DNA of 64,000 bases from Nelumbo lutea (taxonomy: Eukaryota; Streptophyta; Magnoliopsida; Proteales; Nelumbonaceae). Shown piece after piece: positions 9,858 to 20,938 of the stretch. Position numbers and translations under genes: made by a program. Location of the stretch: the NCBI GenBank assembly GCA_022828595.1, contig JAKGHH010000003.1, positions 20,460,934-20,524,933 of the forward strand. Direction: 5' to 3'. The notes below the pieces were generated by a model, which ran no database searches, was not told the origin of the DNA, and was given only the letters and a program-made list of their open reading frames with translations. Each line of letters starts with the position of its first letter. The stretch's first letter is position 1.

Positions 9858-11334
9858 TGTTGACATTGAAATTGGCCATAACGGATGAGATTGGAAGTTG
9901 CTTGAGTAGGGTGTCATTTCAATTTAGAGTCTCACCTCCATTTGACACCTCGGATGCTAAGGGGCACCTGCAACTAGAAGAGAACTCAGAAGCCTCGAGG
10001 TGATATGACCCAGGGGTGTGGATTCTGACGATTAAGTCAATAATGACAAGGGAAGAGAAGGCGAGCTAGAGAGGTTGGTGAGATGATTTGGAGAGATCAA
10101 CGAGAGACTTGAAGAGCTCCGTGGGAGAGATGAGATGTAAGACATATGCTGAGGTGTCTGTTGTGTCTTGTGCATAGTAGCGTAATGCCACGTTATGTTG
10201 TGTCCGAATGAATGAGGGGTTCATCTATTTATAGGAGAGGGGGCTTCATCTAAGAAATGGCACATCTCTCAAATGTGATTGGAGCTCAGTCCGCTAGTCA
10301 CACCCTTGGTTGATATGTTGCGTGCATGTTGTATGCACGTGGTAGGCAGTAGGCCTACATGGAATATGCTAGTGTTGATGTTCTAATTAGCTTGGCCACA
10401 TGTTATGAGCTGGTGCCAGTCAGTTCGACAAGATTAAGTCAGCTCCTCTAGGTTAGGTCAGTTCAGCCAATTCAGGTCAGTTTACTGTATGTGAGCTTGG
10501 TCAATCAACAACTTTGCCCCTTGCATGTTGCCACTTGGTGGTTTCTGATTGCCCCCCGCCCCCCCCGAGTTAGCATGGTTTGGCCACTGCCCCAAGTCAC
10601 TTTAACCACATCTTTGGCTTAGCAAGGGAGTTTACTAGTTGAGGTGATGAAATGGGCTTTCTGCTTAGGTTCCCATAGCTGACACCATTTTGTTGGCATT
10701 GAAATTGGCTACGATGGTTGAGATGGAAAGTTGCTAAAGTAGGGTGTCATCTCGGTTCGGCACCTTGGTCGGTAAGGGAGACTTACAACCAAAAGAGGCA
10801 TCAAGGGCCCCGATGAAATATCTCAAGGGAGTGGACTCCGATGGTTAAGTCAATAATGTGAAGGGAAGAGAAGGTGAGCTGGAGAGCTTAATGAGATGAG
10901 GTGAGAGCTTGGTGAGAGAGTTGGAGAGATCTCTGGGAGAGATGAGATGTGACACGTGTGCCTAGGTGTCTGACAAGTCTAATGCATAATAGCATAATGT
11001 TGTGTTATGTTATGTTCAAATGAATGTTGGGCTCATCTATTTATAAGAGAGGAGCATCATCCAAGAACCAACACATCTCTCACATGTGGTCGGAGCTCAG
11101 TCTATTTGTCGTGCTCTTGATTGACACGTTGCATGCACGTTGTATGCACATGGTAGGCAATAGGCTTGCGTGGAATGTGTTAGTGTTGATGTTCTTATCA
11201 GCTTGACCACGTGTTGTTTGTGCATATTATGAGCCGGTGCTAGGTCATATTGGCCAAGTCAAGTCAGTTTGCCCTAGGTGAGCATGGTCAATTAACATTT
11301 TTGCCCCCGACATGCTGCCACTTGGCAGTTTCTG
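9858..11334 (-). mobile_element. Non-autonomous LTR element (TRIM/LARD-like)
   Basis: Two direct repeats, 9858-10548 and 10691-11334, both start TGTTG-CATTGAAATTGG and both end TTTCTGA. They flank only 142 bp of internal DNA. On the minus strand the internal DNA begins next to the right repeat with a primer-site-like TGGTGTCAGCTATGGGA. It ends against the left repeat with a long purine tract (C8-G-C6 on the plus strand, 10552-10568). That is LTR, PBS, PPT and LTR in the right order with no coding capacity. Copy 2 of the segment lacks the insertion. No clean target duplication was found, and the repeat ends are not perfect TG...CA. Confidence 0.6.
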
Positions 11335-12677
11335 ACTAGTGGTCGGTATTGGGTGTATCAAATTTCATTACATGAAATTGAGAACTAGATGAATTGTGGA
11401 TTTCAACAGGTAATGTCTTGTAGAAAATACGCCTTATTTTATTTTTTCCTTTTGCTTTTAATACTAAGAGGAATAACATGCGTGTAGAATGTTCTTCCAA
11501 CAAAAAGAGGCTAGTAAAAGAAGCTAAAAGAAATTATGAATTGTGGGATCCATTGACCACTAATATAAATTCTTTTTTAACCCCAAAATTTACTTTGGGT
11601 GGAGGAAGGGAGGACATACCCTATCTTTCCCAGACCCATCGATAATTAACAAGATTTCTTACTATACCTCTCAAGGTAACCCCAATAAAAAGTCAAGACA
11701 AAAAGAGTCATGCATTACATTGTGCTGCCCAAAACATTACATGCCCAACAAGGAAATACAAGTCCCATTGATGAGGAGAGAAACCCAACATGGCTAGCTA
11801 AACCAGCAAGGGACTTTACTAGCAAGCCAAATGGCACATTCATATAGAAAATGTTAAGCTTGGCTAGGCTCTAAAGGTTCAAGTTTTGGGGGACGTGGAG
11901 AGAAAAACGGAGACAACGGTTTCCACATAGTATCATAGCACTAAATCAAAATTGAATTGATTTAAGACAAAGAAAAAGTTATTCTTCTAAATAATATGAG
12001 TAAAGTTATATGATACAATTTTATATCTAAGTATCGCGCATGCATATTGATTGTAATCTTTTTTTCCATATATATTATTAAAATATATATTTTATATAAA
12101 ATTTGTGACTATCTCAACCTTAATTTTATTGTGATAAAATATTTGTAGGACTTATAGGAGTTTTTATAATGTATCTAAGTGTATTCATATCTTTTCACCC
12201 ATCCATACATTTCCAAAGTGTACCTATATTTGTGTGGGTAAGATACTCCATATTAGATACCATTGTTTTGAACTTTGCACTTGGCTTGGTGTGGAAGATC
12301 CATTTTACCACATGAAGGCATCAATTTAGGAAAGGCTTGTGGAAATACAAGGATGCTATAAGCCTCTAAACCTTGCCTTTACACCAACTGAGATTGATGG
12401 TGGCTTAGTTGGTGGGATCATTTGCTAGTTGTAGCGGTGATTCAGGATGAATTGGGATCTGCTCTTCATAGCCACATCCCACCATATATTGGGAATATCT
12501 CCCCCTGAATAATAAATACAAGTATGGAAGATGTTCCTGAAGCGCAGTTAGTACATGCTGTGAGGTCGGTGTGAGGAGTGCTCTATGAGGAGTAGATCCC
12601 GACTTAAATTTTGTTAACACCAAGTTTGGGGGCTTATGGATAGACTTGCTCATAGGCCAGGTCAAGTCAAGTTCAGG

Positions 12678-13154
12678 TAGGGTTGTTCATCAAACTGATG
12701 AAACCACCCAATTCGACCCAAGTTGGTTGGTTTTCTAATTATTTTGGTCGATTTCAGTTCAGCTCTTATGCTAACTTGAAAGGTTGTGTTGGTTTTAGTT
12801 TGGCCATTTGTAGACTAACCAAAACTGACCCAACCCAATCATAGATACATATTAATATTTTATGTTTTAAATTTATATTTTTTAATATGAGAAAGTGGGA
12901 AAATTCCCATATTTACTAGTTTAAAGTATTTTATATTGTAGTTTTTTTAATTTCTGTTTTTAATAATACCCTTACAATTGTTTAAATTTAAATTTAAATA
13001 TTTTAAAATGACCGACCAAACCAATACAACCAGAGTTGGCTAGTTTTCACCACTGGTTGGTCGATTTTGGGTGACCAACTCTCTAACCTAACCAGGTCAG
13101 TTTGGTTGGATAAACAGTTTGGAACCAAACTGAACCGACCCGTGAACACCCCTA
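12678..13154. mobile_element. hAT-type MITE (477 bp)
   Basis: The ends are TAGGGTTGTTCA and TGAACACCCCTA, inverted repeats matching at 11 of 12 bases. They are flanked by a perfect 8-bp duplication AGTTCAGG (12670-12677 and 13155-13162). The corresponding site in copy 2 of the segment (near 31200) is empty. There is no coding capacity. An 8-bp duplication is characteristic of hAT transposases. Confidence 0.85.
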
Positions 13155-13639
13155 AGTTCAGGTCAGGTTTTGCCTCTATATTAATAGAACATGATCTGGC
13201 GCGAACCTGAGCTTGACTTGACCATCGGTCCTAGATCTTGGTTATAAATCTGACCATCATATAAAGCTTTTAGGCAAGAAGATTTTTTAGTTAACAACAC
13301 TAATTTAATTATGTTAAACAACCTCAAAACCCAAAAACACAAAAAGATCTCACTATATATTGTTGGGAAATGAGAAGGGGAACAAAGAATTTATTATATA
13401 AAATATATATTTTTATCATATTATGTGGCTTTGCCGAAGCCCACAGGCCTAAAATCATGCCCAAGCCCGGCAAAGAATGGGCTGGGCTAGGCTGATCCAT
13501 TGGGCTCCCCCACCCATGAACAGGTCTAGTTATGGATGTGGGAGGTGGGCTGGGCTGCCTTTTTGAGAGCCTCTTTTATACTCTACCAAAAAGGGTAAAT
13601 TACAAATTACTTCCTACTTTGTACTTTAGGGGTAGAAAT

Positions 13640-14907
13640 AATTACCTCCCTAAACTTTCATTTGCAACAAAGACCCTCTTGAACTTTCAGATTTTAACAA
13701 AGACCCCTCTCTGTTAAGAGGTTGCTTGGGATCAATGCGTTTCATGACTGTTCCGTTTTTGTTGATGTGTCATGCCTGCCACATCATTAAATAAACATAA
13801 TCGGTAAAAAACGACAATTAGTAGTCTTGTTTTTTAAGAAAACGTTTTGTAATAATTAGCTCTGGGATTTGAGAAAGAAAGGGTTTCTTGAAATGCTAAA
13901 TTTTTGTTTCTTGAATCACATTAGTGACATGGTGCATTGGAATTTGAAAAAGCTGACCACTTTTTGAGATGTCAAACATAGAGGTGTAAATCAGGCCATG
14001 CCACCTGTGGCCCGACACGATGGTCTGGGCCGTGTCACCCGTAGCCCATGTGCCAACATGGCCTAGCCTGCGGCCTAGCCCGGCACGACTCATACATATT
14101 ATTTATATATTTTTATATAATATATTATATTATATAAATTATAATTATATAATAATATATAGTATATAATATATTAATAAAATAAACAATTGTTTTCAAT
14201 TTTATTATACTAATTTATTTAATTATTGTATATATAAGCAATTGTATACATCAAAATTCATATAAAATTAAAGTTTTAATTTTTTTCATTTTTAAATAGG
14301 CAAAAATAGATTTGGCCCGGTCCATGGCCTGATTTGGCCCAAAGCTTGGCCCACGGCACAATACGGGCCCGCATGGGCTTGGGCCGTGTTGAGCCAACCC
14401 CCCAAGTTATCCCAAGGGAGGGCGACACGAGTTGTTTTACATAGTTCTCATTATAAATATATTATAATATTAAGCAAAAATCACTTTAAATGTCTAGTCA
14501 GTTTATATCCTTTTTTTTTGTATTTCTTATAAAAAAAAAAAAACAAATGAAATGAATCACATGTAAATTAGGACCCACTTATGAAAAAGAACGGTTGTGA
14601 AATGCACCGGTCCCAAACGTCCTCTAAGTTAGTGATGAAAGAAGTTAATTTACCAAAACACCCATTCGAGAAACTTCTATAAAATTGAAATTGCAACAAG
14701 AAACAAGAAACTTATATAAAATCATGGAATTGCAACAAACACAACATGCAAATAATTTTATCAAGTAAATCAATAACAAATGAAAATTGAAAAATGCTAA
14801 AAAATCGTTGAAAAAGGGTAATTTGGAAAATTAGAATAGTTTAAACAATCACATGGAAAATTAATGGAATGCTAACATAGGAATCCTTAAAAGTTTAGGG
14901 GGTAATT
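13640..14907. repeat. Non-coding element with inverted ends
   Basis: The core AATTACCTCCCTAAACTTT at 13640-13658 is repeated in inverted form, one base shorter, at 14891-14907. The inside is non-coding and includes a GC-rich then AT-rich stretch (13980-14410) resembling a further MITE (starts TAGAGGTGTAAATC). No target duplication was established, so the class is uncertain (possibly MULE-like). Confidence 0.4.
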
Positions 14908-15114
14908 GCCACTACAGTGTAATAATATGTGCTTTATAAAAAAAAAAATGTAGGGATATTATCTAAAACTCATCATAAATTTTTTTAAGTTTCTCCTAAA
15001 TTTACCATGTTTTCAAAATATCCAAAGAGTCCCCTATCATTGAGTTTTGATGCCCAAAATTTACATTTTCTTAAGATTTCCATTAAATCACCATTAGTGA
15101 CCATTAATAGAATT

Positions 15115-15411
15115 TGTCCATGTAAGCATATAAGTATTTTACATGACCAAAATACCTTTGAATGACCAATCAAATTTATCAAATGTTTTTGTGACAAAAT
15201 TACCGCTGACCCGCACCCAGGTCCACACTAGGCCCACAAAATTTAGAGTTGGGCCTAGGCCTGAACTTCAAGTTGGGCCTAAGTCTCTTTTTTTGGTAGA
15301 AATGTTGGGCGTAGGCTTGAAGTAATTTTGTCATAAAAATATTTTATAAGGTTGACCAACCATTTTAGGGATAGTTTAGTTATGTAAAATACCTAAATGC
15401 TTACATGGACA
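15115..15411. repeat. Foldback element, ~90-bp inverted arms
   Basis: Arm 15115-15204 (TGTCCATGTAAGCAT... to GACAAAATTACC) is an imperfect inverted repeat of 15321-15411 (AGTAATTTTGTCA... to GCTTACATGGACA), with a loop of about 116 bp. A transcript would form a long hairpin. The stretch 15412-16038 up to UGT1 shows no recognised gene. Confidence 0.65.
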
Positions 15412-16038
15412 TCATTTCTATGTTGGTTTTGGGTCTTGTTCATTTACAATTTTATAATTTATTCGGATATGTACACTTACTCATGTAAATGGTTTCTAAG
15501 TAACATTTTGATTCATGTTCTTTTTACTTTTAGATAAATAATATAATTATTTTTTTATTTATAAAAGGTATTGTTAAAATGAACAAATTTATCACATTAT
15601 ATGTTATAATTTTTTCTATAACATAAATACAATTTTACCTAGATAAATAAAACTCTCTTTACCGTAGTGAATTTTAAATAATATATCCCAAAAAATTATA
15701 AGATTCCATTTCACATATTGTTTCTTTCTACACGTGAAACTTCTCGCACACATTCCCGATTCGGTTCTACGAGGATCAAATCCGAATTCCAACATATGTG
15801 GCCGAACCGCCGAAGTCGAATAAGATGACCCGCTAGGAGCTAATCGATAAGTTTGTGAGGCTGTTAACATCTAGCGCCTACCATAGCACGAGACGGGATC
15901 TGTTCCTCACAAATGGGCGCCTCACATGCACATCCACCGTGCGGAAGATGTTCCTATAAGGCGCCAGATTTGAGAGCAGATCCGGTCTCCTATAGCACCA
16001 TTTGCTTTGCGCTAAAAAAAATCAAGGCCTTTGATTTG

Positions 16039-16090
16039 AGCCCCCGATTTATTGCTGTGGCCCCGTCAAGATGTCAATAAATCAAGGGCT
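16039..16090. repeat. Short inverted repeat upstream of UGT1
   Basis: AGCCCCCGATTTATTG (16039-16054) faces CAATAAATCAAGGGCT (16075-16090), with a 20-base loop, about 170 bp before the chosen UGT1 start. A further related phrase follows at 16133-16155. A regulatory role is not shown. Confidence 0.4.
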
Positions 16091-16256
16091 ACAGGACAAG
16101 GTGGAGGCGTGGAGCGGCTGAAGCCACACCCATAAATCAAAGGCTCTGATTTATTACGAGTCAATGCCCAAGTCCTATAGCCTACAGGACAACTGGACAA
16201 TAATTATTTTCCCTCTTTCTGTTCCTTACGCCCCTCTGTCTCTCTTCACCGACAAG

Positions 16257-17702
16257 ATGTCGACGAATCCCTCCGGGAGTGGAGCACACATACTAGTATT
16301 TCCTTTTCCTGCGCAGGGTCACATGCTACCGCTTTTGGATCTCACCCACCAGTTGGCCATTCGTAGCTTAACCATCACCATACTCGTCACAGCCAACAAC
16401 CTCCCCTTTCTACATCCTCTTCTCTCCAAACACCCATCCATCCAAACCCTCGTCATCCCTTTCCCCCATCACCCATCTCTTCCCCCCGGCGTCGAGAACG
16501 TCAAGGACATCGGAAACCGCGGCAATACTCACATCATAAGCGCCCTTTCTGCACTTTCCGATCCCATCACCCAGTGGTTCAACACTCACCCTTCCCCACC
16601 CGTAGCCATCCTCTCTGATTTCTTCCTCGGTTGGACCCAGCACCTCGCTTGTCGCCTGGGTGTACCTCGGATTGCCTTCTACTCCTCCGGCGCATTTTTA
16701 GCCTCTATTCTCGACGTTCTCTGCCCGAAACTCGGAACTATATATCCCTCCTCATCTCCCATCTCCTTCCCCATCCTCCCACATTCCCCTTCCTTGCCTT
16801 ACAACCACCTTCCCTCTATAATCCGTCTCTACAGGGAATCGGATCCCGACTGGCAGATCGTCAAGGATGGCATGATCGCAAATTCCTCGAGCTGGGGTTG
16901 CATTTTGAACACGTTCGATGCGCTGGAGGGCGTACATCTAGATCACCTGAAGAAGGCAATGGGTCACCACCGTGTTTGGGGTGTGGGCCCTCTGGCTATG
17001 ATGGAAGGTGCTGGTGCTGGACCTGACGAACGAGGTGGGCCCAGTTCGGTGCCACTTGCTGATGTGCTGGAATGGCTCGACCGTTGCCCGAACGAGTCCG
17101 TGCTTTACGTTTGTTTTGGTAGTCAGGTGCTGCTGCCGAAACGACAGCTGGAGGTTTTGGGAGCCGGGTTAGAACGAAGTGGGGTCAGATTTATTTGGAC
17201 CGTTAAGATGACGATGTCGGGACAGGAAGCAGACGATCGCGAGGTTATCCTTAAGGAGATCGAAGATCGGGTGGCGGAGAGAGGTTTGATTATAAGGGGA
17301 TGGGCCTCACAAGTCCCAATACTGAACCATCGAGCCATGGGCGGGTTCCTGACCCACTGCGGGTGGAACTCGGTGATGGAAGGGATTACGGCAGGGGTGC
17401 TGTTGCTAACCTGGCCGAGAGAAGCTGACCAGTTCGTGAATGCCAAGTTGATGGTTGAGGACATGGGTGCGGCAGTGAGGGTGGTCCATGAGGTGGGCAT
17501 TGATGCCGTCCCTGACCCGGATCAACTCGCTAAAATCATATCCGATTCATTGAGCGTGAACCGGCCCGAGAGAGTCCGAGCTAGGGAGCTGTGCTCCGAG
17601 GCTTTTGCTGCAGTCAAGGAAGGTGGGAGTTCTTCAAGGGCGTTGAATGGGTTAATGGAGGAATTACGTCAACTTCAGCGGAGGACTACAGGCCTCAGCT
17701 AG
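16257..17702 (+). CDS. UGT1: UDP-glycosyltransferase, UGT89-like
   Basis: Intron-less, 481 residues. It transfers a sugar from a UDP-sugar to a small hydroxylated molecule (in this group often a flavonol or phenolic) in the cytosol. An earlier in-frame ATG at 16164 exists, but the start at 16257 (MSTNPSGSGAHILVFPFPAQ) matches the length and N-terminus of UGT2 and UGT3. Visible parts are the catalytic His22 in AQGHMLP, its partner Asp121 in ILSDFFLGW, and the PSPG donor box at about 349-392. That box starts WASQVPIL, contains HCGWNSVMEG and ends in DQ, the Gln being typical of UDP-glucose users. It differs from UGT2/3: WAS for WAP, GVLLLTW for GVPMLAW, READQ for MGADQ, and a shorter acceptor loop around residues 170-200. 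Family membership is sure; substrate is unknown. Confidence 0.92.
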   Translation: MSTNPSGSGAHILVFPFPAQGHMLPLLDLTHQLAIRSLTITILVTANNLPFLHPLLSKHPSIQTLVIPFPHHPSLPPGVENVKDIGNRGNTHIISALSALSDPITQWFNTHPSPPVAILSDFFLGWTQHLACRLGVPRIAFYSSGAFLASILDVLCPKLGTIYPSSSPISFPILPHSPSLPYNHLPSIIRLYRESDPDWQIVKDGMIANSSSWGCILNTFDALEGVHLDHLKKAMGHHRVWGVGPLAMMEGAGAGPDERGGPSSVPLADVLEWLDRCPNESVLYVCFGSQVLLPKRQLEVLGAGLERSGVRFIWTVKMTMSGQEADDREVILKEIEDRVAERGLIIRGWASQVPILNHRAMGGFLTHCGWNSVMEGITAGVLLLTWPREADQFVNAKLMVEDMGAAVRVVHEVGIDAVPDPDQLAKIISDSLSVNRPERVRARELCSEAFAAVKEGGSSSRALNGLMEELRQLQRRTTGLS

Positions 17703-17884
17703 TGCTTCTGGTATTAATATCAGAGAGGTAAAAGGAATAAATTAGTTAGGAATTATCTTGGGTGGTGAATGACATGGTGTATGAGTGATCGTTATCTGTT
17801 TTTTGCTGTATGACCATATATATGGTCTTCGTCTATCTAGAAAGGGAACCAGATTGATCGTTATTTCAGAAGTGGCAACCATTA

Positions 17885-17956
17885 TACCACACTGGTATTG
17901 TGGTATATTCAATAAAAATTCTCAGGCCGGCCCAACCCATGAGAAATTTTATTGAA
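17885..17956. repeat. Two adjacent hairpins downstream of UGT1
   Basis: The first is an imperfect palindrome built on ATACCAC / GTGGTAT (about 17885-17907). Directly next to it, TTCAATAAAAATTCTCA (17908-17924) faces TGAGAAATTTTATTGAA (17940-17956), 16 of 17 pairs, with a GC-rich loop. They lie about 200 bp after the UGT1 stop and may be in its 3' untranslated region or be a small foldback remnant. Nothing else is seen between 17703 and 18130. Confidence 0.5.
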
Positions 17957-18130
17957 TGAAAGATAAAAATTGTGTGAGTTTCATTGTTCACTCAGGAGTC
18001 AGGCCGGAGGTATTCTTCCTTCGTTGTGTTGTGCGATGAGACAACCTACGCCTTCATGGTTTGATGCAATGTATAGTAGGAATTCTCTTAGGGCCTGTTT
18101 TATCTGTTCGAAGGCCTTTTTATGGTTGAT

Positions 18131-18231
18131 AGTTTAAATTAAAGAAACAACAAGAAGAATAGAGAAAATAGATATGAGGGGAGTCGACTTCAGTGTATTG
18201 GAGCACTGAAGTTAATGGTATTTATAAGCTT
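18131..18231 (-). repeat. 3' LTR remnant of copia A
   Basis: This matches 22128-22229 closely (AGTTTAAAYTAAAGAAAC start, shared to AAGCTT). Homology stops exactly where RNase H coding begins. The missing part is the start of the 3' LTR, the purine tract and the end of pol. Confidence 0.8.
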
Positions 18232-20938
18232 ACCAAAATTCAGATTCTGTATTGGAGAGAGCCACAGTATGTAGCTTCTTAGAGCTCCAACTTATGACGT
18301 GGCGACCCAAATAGATTGCAAAGCCACCTGTAAACCGGCGATCATCTGGACAGCTTGCCCAGTCAACATCCGTGAAGGCATTCAGCAGAAGGGAAGTAGA
18401 GGATGAAGCAAAATGCAGGCTATGATCTAGAGTTCCCTTAAAATAACACAAGATGTGTTTGACAGTAAATCAATGTTCATCAGTCAGGGTTTGAAAAAAC
18501 TGATAGACCTTGTTAACTGAAAAGGAGATATCCGACCTAGTGAGGGTGTACTGCAGTGCACCAACTATACTCTGGTACTCAGATGGATTTAAGAGAGGTG
18601 TGCCAGATGTCCTGCTTAGCCAAGTAGATGCTACCATTGGAGAGCTACAGGGTTTTGCTCTATCAAGTTTGGTACGATGCAACAAATCTAGAATGTTCCA
18701 TTTCTACGAGAGATCAAGACAATCAGAGGTCCATTGCGCCTCGATCCCAAGAAAATAATGCAATGTGCCAAGGTCCTTGACAGGAAACACTACAAAAATC
18801 TGCTGAAGTAGAGAAAAAATAGTAGACGGAGAATTGCCAGTAACAATGATATCATTGACATACACCAAGGTGTACACAATAATAAACGTATTCTTGTAAA
18901 TAAATAAGGAATGATCAGCCACAGAATTGTGAAAACCCAATTGAAGAAGAGTGGAAGTCAGACGAGAGTGCCAAGCACGAGGGGCCTACTTGAACCCATA
19001 CAAGACCTTCTTCAGCTTGTAGACATAATCTGGGTAGTCAGGGTGTTTGAACCCCTTGGGTTGTCGAACATAGATGTCCTCTACTATAAGACCATGGAGA
19101 AAGGCATTGTTGATGTCTAGTTACCGAACATATCACCGATGAGTAATAGCAAGAGCTAAAATGGTATGAACTGTGACGGGTTTGACTACCGGACTGGCCT
19201 TGTACCGCTCCAGAGAACCATCTGATTTCCTCTTAATTTTATATACCCATTTAGTACCAACTACGTTCATGGAATGATGATAAGGCACAAGATCCCATGT
19301 TTGATTCCTCAAAAGAGCATCGAACTCTAGTTGCATAGCCGATCTCCATTGGGGAGATCTGGTTGCTTCTTTATAGGAGTGGGGCTCCGTGTCGAAAGAG
19401 ATTGAGTTGAGTAAAGCGATTGGAATGAGATATTGTGTGGTTAGATGAGATCGAGCAGGTAGAGTGCCATCCATAGAATGTGTAGTCATGGAATGCTGTC
19501 GGATGGGTGGTGGTACAGTTGGTGTGTGAACCAACAAGTCCTCCATCGTATGAAAGTGGGGCTGCCTATGGACAGGAGCTTGGATGGGAGAAGAGTTCTC
19601 AACTGAACTGGAAGTGGTGTTTTCAGGTAATGGTGCTGCGGTTGGCGGCGAAACTGAGGGAGGAGATACCTGTTGGGGAGATGTCGGAATATGTGAAGGT
19701 ACATGTAGATAGAATCCCGATTGATCTGTACTAGTGGACGACGGAGCTGGAGGAATTCTAAGAAATAATCCTTCATCGAATACCACATGGTGGGCAATGA
19801 AGTCTCGACCTGTCGATGGGTGAAGGCATCTGTACCCTTTATGAGAGTGACTATAGCCAAGAAAGATGCACTGCAAAGAGCGGTACTGAAATTTGTGGGC
19901 ATTATATGGTTGTAGGAGAGGATAACAAGCGCATCCGAAACACCATAGCATAGAATAGTCAGGGTTTTTCTGAAACAACATCTGAAAAGGAGATGAACCT
20001 TGCAAAGTGGGAGATGAAAGTCGATTAATCAAGTATACGACTGTCTCAGCTGCATCAGCCTAGAAGGAGAAGGGGAGCTTGGAGGTAGCCAGTAGAGCGA
20101 GAGTGGATTCAATTATGCGGCGATGCTTTCTCTCAATTGTACCATTTTGCTCATGTGTGTGTGGACAGGACACCCAATGAGAGATACCCTGTGAATCAAG
20201 ATAGAAGAGAGCTTGTGATACTCCCCCTCCCTAATCAGATTGAAAAACACAAATTTTGCTGTTGAAAAACAATTCAACATGTCGCTTGACTTTTAAAAAG
20301 ACCTCAAAAACACCAGATTTTTGTGCTAAGGGATATATCCAAGAGAATTTGGAATAATCATCAAGAAATAACATATAATAAGAATACCCTTTATTAGACT
20401 TAATTGGGGAAGGACCTCACACATCAGAAAAAATTAATTTCAATGGACTCTGAGACCTAGACGAAGACAAAGGCAAAGAGAATCGATGACTCTTACCCAT
20501 TTGACAAGATTTACAAACAAACAAACTAGAATTTTGACCAGTATATGGTAGGCCATACTGAGAAATGACTTGTTGGATGATATGAAGTGTTGCATGACCA
20601 AGACGCCAATGCCAACCTTGAAGGTTTGTCCATTCGCCAACAAGAGCAGACAATGCAATTGTCGAGTTGTGTGAAATGGTTGTTGTTGATGGGAAGCAAT
20701 ACAACCCTCCTCTTCTGACTCCTTGAATCAAGATTTTTCTCGTATAGTCCTTGACAAAACAACAGTCATGGTAAAACTCAAAAAATATATCATTGTGCTT
20801 TGTAAACTTGCTAACGGACAATAAATTTTTGTAGATTGCAAGAATGTGACATATATCATTCAATGTGAAAGCATGTTGATTATAGAGAAGAGATGAAGAA
20901 CTAGTGTGTTTTATTTCCAAACCTTGGCCGCTACCCAT
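18232..20938 (-). pseudogene. Copia A pol: integrase, reverse transcriptase, RNase H (decayed)
   Basis: From N to C: pre-integrase zinc region (WHWRLGHA, CKSCQMGKSHR); integrase first Asp in FSDV followed by a TGA in place of Trp (about 20417); catalytic Glu region TIERKHRR (about 20130); a TAG in LPFSF-ADAAE; integrase C-terminus GCACYPLLQPYNAHKF; RT start (WDLVPYHHSMNVVGTKWVYKIK); RT motif LVYVNDIIV near 18860, where the family has YVDD; RNase H DVDWASCPDDRRFTGG. The reading ends at TESEFW, cut off by the LTR remnant. The RT Asp-to-Asn change at the metal-binding motif, the stops and the frameshifts make it non-functional. Confidence 0.85.

Larger units (their letters stand above)
8834..13615. 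repeat. Duplicated GDSL-containing segment, copy 1
   Basis: This segment aligns in order with 28966-31680: end of GDSL intron 3, exons 4-5, 3' flank, and non-coding DNA up to about 13600. Examples of matching stretches are 9720-9850 with 29935-30090, 11370-11450 with 30115-30210, 11745-11890 with 30365-30540, and 13165-13580 with 31205-31640. Copy 1 is longer because it has gained a non-autonomous LTR element (9858-11334), a hAT MITE (12678-13154) and about 170 bp near 12430-12600. Confidence 0.85.

Noticed and set aside
13977..14410. Possible further hAT MITE (TAGAGGTGTAAATC start, GC-rich ends, AT-rich centre)
   Set aside because: The right end does not form a convincing inverted repeat and the flanks do not match, so it was not listed as an element.
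16164..16256. Upstream ATG extending UGT1 by 31 residues
   Set aside because: The extension has no counterpart in UGT2 or UGT3, whose starts align with the ATG at 16257, and it lacks a transit or signal pattern.
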